Below are positions 63,109 to 64,000 of a stretch of 64,000 nt of DNA, one piece after another. Below the pieces are notes generated by a model. It was not told the DNA's origin. It did no database searches and saw nothing but the letters and a program-made list of their open reading frames with translations. A program made the position numbers and the translations under genes. This DNA is from Ruegeria_C sp040830705. Its GTDB lineage: Bacteria > Pseudomonadota > Alphaproteobacteria > Rhodobacterales > Rhodobacteraceae. How positions within the stretch are numbered: position 1 is the stretch's first letter; each line of letters opens with the position of its first letter. The stretch covers positions 124,001 to 188,000 of the forward strand of contig JBFOME010000005.1 of NCBI GenBank assembly GCA_040830705.1, read 5' to 3'.

Positions 63109-64000
63109 GTGCTCAAAACTGCCTTAAAATCGGTGGCCGTGGCGGCCATACTGGCTGGCTCTGCCATCACCGCGTCAGCGGCGGATTTCACGCTGCGGGC
63201 GACGGCCAACTCGAACGAGAATGACGAGGACTATGACGGTCTGATCGTGTTCAAGAACTATGTCGAGGCCGCTTCGAACGGTGCGATCGAAGTGGAGCTT
63301 TTCATCGGTACGCAGCTTTGTTCGAACGGGCAGGAATGTTTGCAGGGCGTGGCCGACGGCAATATTGACGTGGTCATCCAGACCTCGGGTGGCACTTCGG
63401 GCATCTTCCCCTTCGTGCAGGTGCTCGATCTGCCCTACCTAATGGCGGATGACCGCGTGGCCGAGGCGGTGCTGGCCAATGACAGCAGCTTCATGCAGGA
63501 GATGAAGCAGATGGTGTCCGACGGCTCTGGCGGTGCCGTGCGGCTGATGACCATCGGCAATACCGGCGGTTGGCGGAACTTTGCGAACACGCAAAAGCGC
63601 ATTCAGGGCCCAGCCGATATGGAAGGTCTGAAGATCCGGACCGTGGTCGCCGATCTGCCGCAGGTTCTGGTCGAGGCGCTGGGCGCATCGCCGACGCCGA
63701 TCCCGTGGCCCGAGCTGTTCACCAGCTTCCAGACTGGTGTTGTAGAAGGCTCTAAAAACGGCATTACCGACATCATGAACATGAAGTTCCCCGATGCTGG
63801 CTTGCAATATGTCACCCTGGACGGGCATGCCTATATGGGCGCACTGTGGTTCATGAACAACGAGAAATTCATGTCGCTGCCGCCCGAGTTGCGGACTGTT
63901 GTAGTGGACGGATTCTATCAATTGCAGCAGGCGACATTCGCATCGCCCAAGCGCAAATCCATCCAAGCCTATGAGGACTTCGTTGCCGGTGGTGGTGACC
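63109..64000 (+). CDS. TRAP transporter substrate-binding protein (DctP type), 3' truncated by window
   Basis: Starts at GTG with GGGAGGAAACGCT upstream. Signal peptide about 1-26 (…GSAITASAAD), then LRATANSNENDEDYDGLIVFKNYVEAASNGAIEVELF and GIFPFVQVLDLPYLM, and NTGGWRNFANTQKRIQGPADMEGLKIR, the usual DctP features, with the conserved arginine that binds a solute anion near GLKIRT. It binds the ligand in the periplasm and hands it to the permease. 297 codons visible, no stop before the edge. Confidence 0.9.
   Translation, partial: MLKTALKSVAVAAILAGSAITASAADFTLRATANSNENDEDYDGLIVFKNYVEAASNGAIEVELFIGTQLCSNGQECLQGVADGNIDVVIQTSGGTSGIFPFVQVLDLPYLMADDRVAEAVLANDSSFMQEMKQMVSDGSGGAVRLMTIGNTGGWRNFANTQKRIQGPADMEGLKIRTVVADLPQVLVEALGASPTPIPWPELFTSFQTGVVEGSKNGITDIMNMKFPDAGLQYVTLDGHAYMGALWFMNNEKFMSLPPELRTVVVDGFYQLQQATFASPKRKSIQAYEDFVAGGGD

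Overview
This window looks like chromosomal DNA of a marine alphaproteobacterium of the Roseobacter group (Rhodobacteraceae), close to Ruegeria. That placement is an inference from moderately high GC, GTG/TTG starts, very tight ATGA/GTGA-coupled operons, the synteny rimP-nusA-ylxR-infB, a TPP-riboswitch thiamin operon next to dnaKJ, a NavSp/NavAb-type bacterial sodium channel and a TRAP transporter cassette. I saw no insertion sequences, prophage, CRISPR array, tRNA or rRNA.

Layout. 1-5.3 kb: 3' end of ilvA, an Hpt protein, a receiver-phosphatase regulator, a Nudix gene, then hslO, a CoA-pyrophosphatase-like Nudix gene and the CCA-adding enzyme. 5.3-11.9 kb: a tandem pair of ABC exporter half-transporters behind a possible peptide/hairpin leader, an RNA methyltransferase, a voltage-gated Na+ channel and an L,D-transpeptidase. 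11.8-24.6 kb: a surface-glycan locus mostly on the minus strand (two-headed sulfotransferase, three glycosyltransferases, FkbM methyltransferase, acetyltransferase, polysaccharide deacetylase, galE, kdsB, cysQ), an export-type ABC permease on the other strand, an SH3-domain protein and alkB.

24.7-36.4 kb: dnaK-dnaJ with a sigma-32-like promoter, then a TPP riboswitch and a ten-gene thiamin operon (thiD, thiO, thiS, thiG, thiE, thiF, thiY, tenA, thiZ, thiX), then radC. It combines thiazole synthesis with pyrimidine salvage and import; thiC is not in it. 36.4-50.4 kb: a PstS-OmpA chimera, an unknown anchored protein, secA, a parvulin isomerase, argJ, mutT, a 44-residue orphan small protein, and the transcription/translation operon rimP-nusA-ylxR-infB, whose leader holds an intrinsic terminator.

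50.5-56.4 kb: flagellar genes motB, flgE, flgK, flgL, flgI; motB and flgE are each preceded by the same CtrA-like box. 56.5-64 kb: a regulated catabolic cassette (GntR regulator, Gfo/Idh/MocA oxidoreductase, SsuD-like flavin monooxygenase, aldo/keto reductase, flavin reductase, TRAP transporter). Its gene content resembles the oxidative sulfoquinovose (sulfo-SMO) pathway but with a TRAP importer. This is the best candidate in the window for an undescribed pathway.
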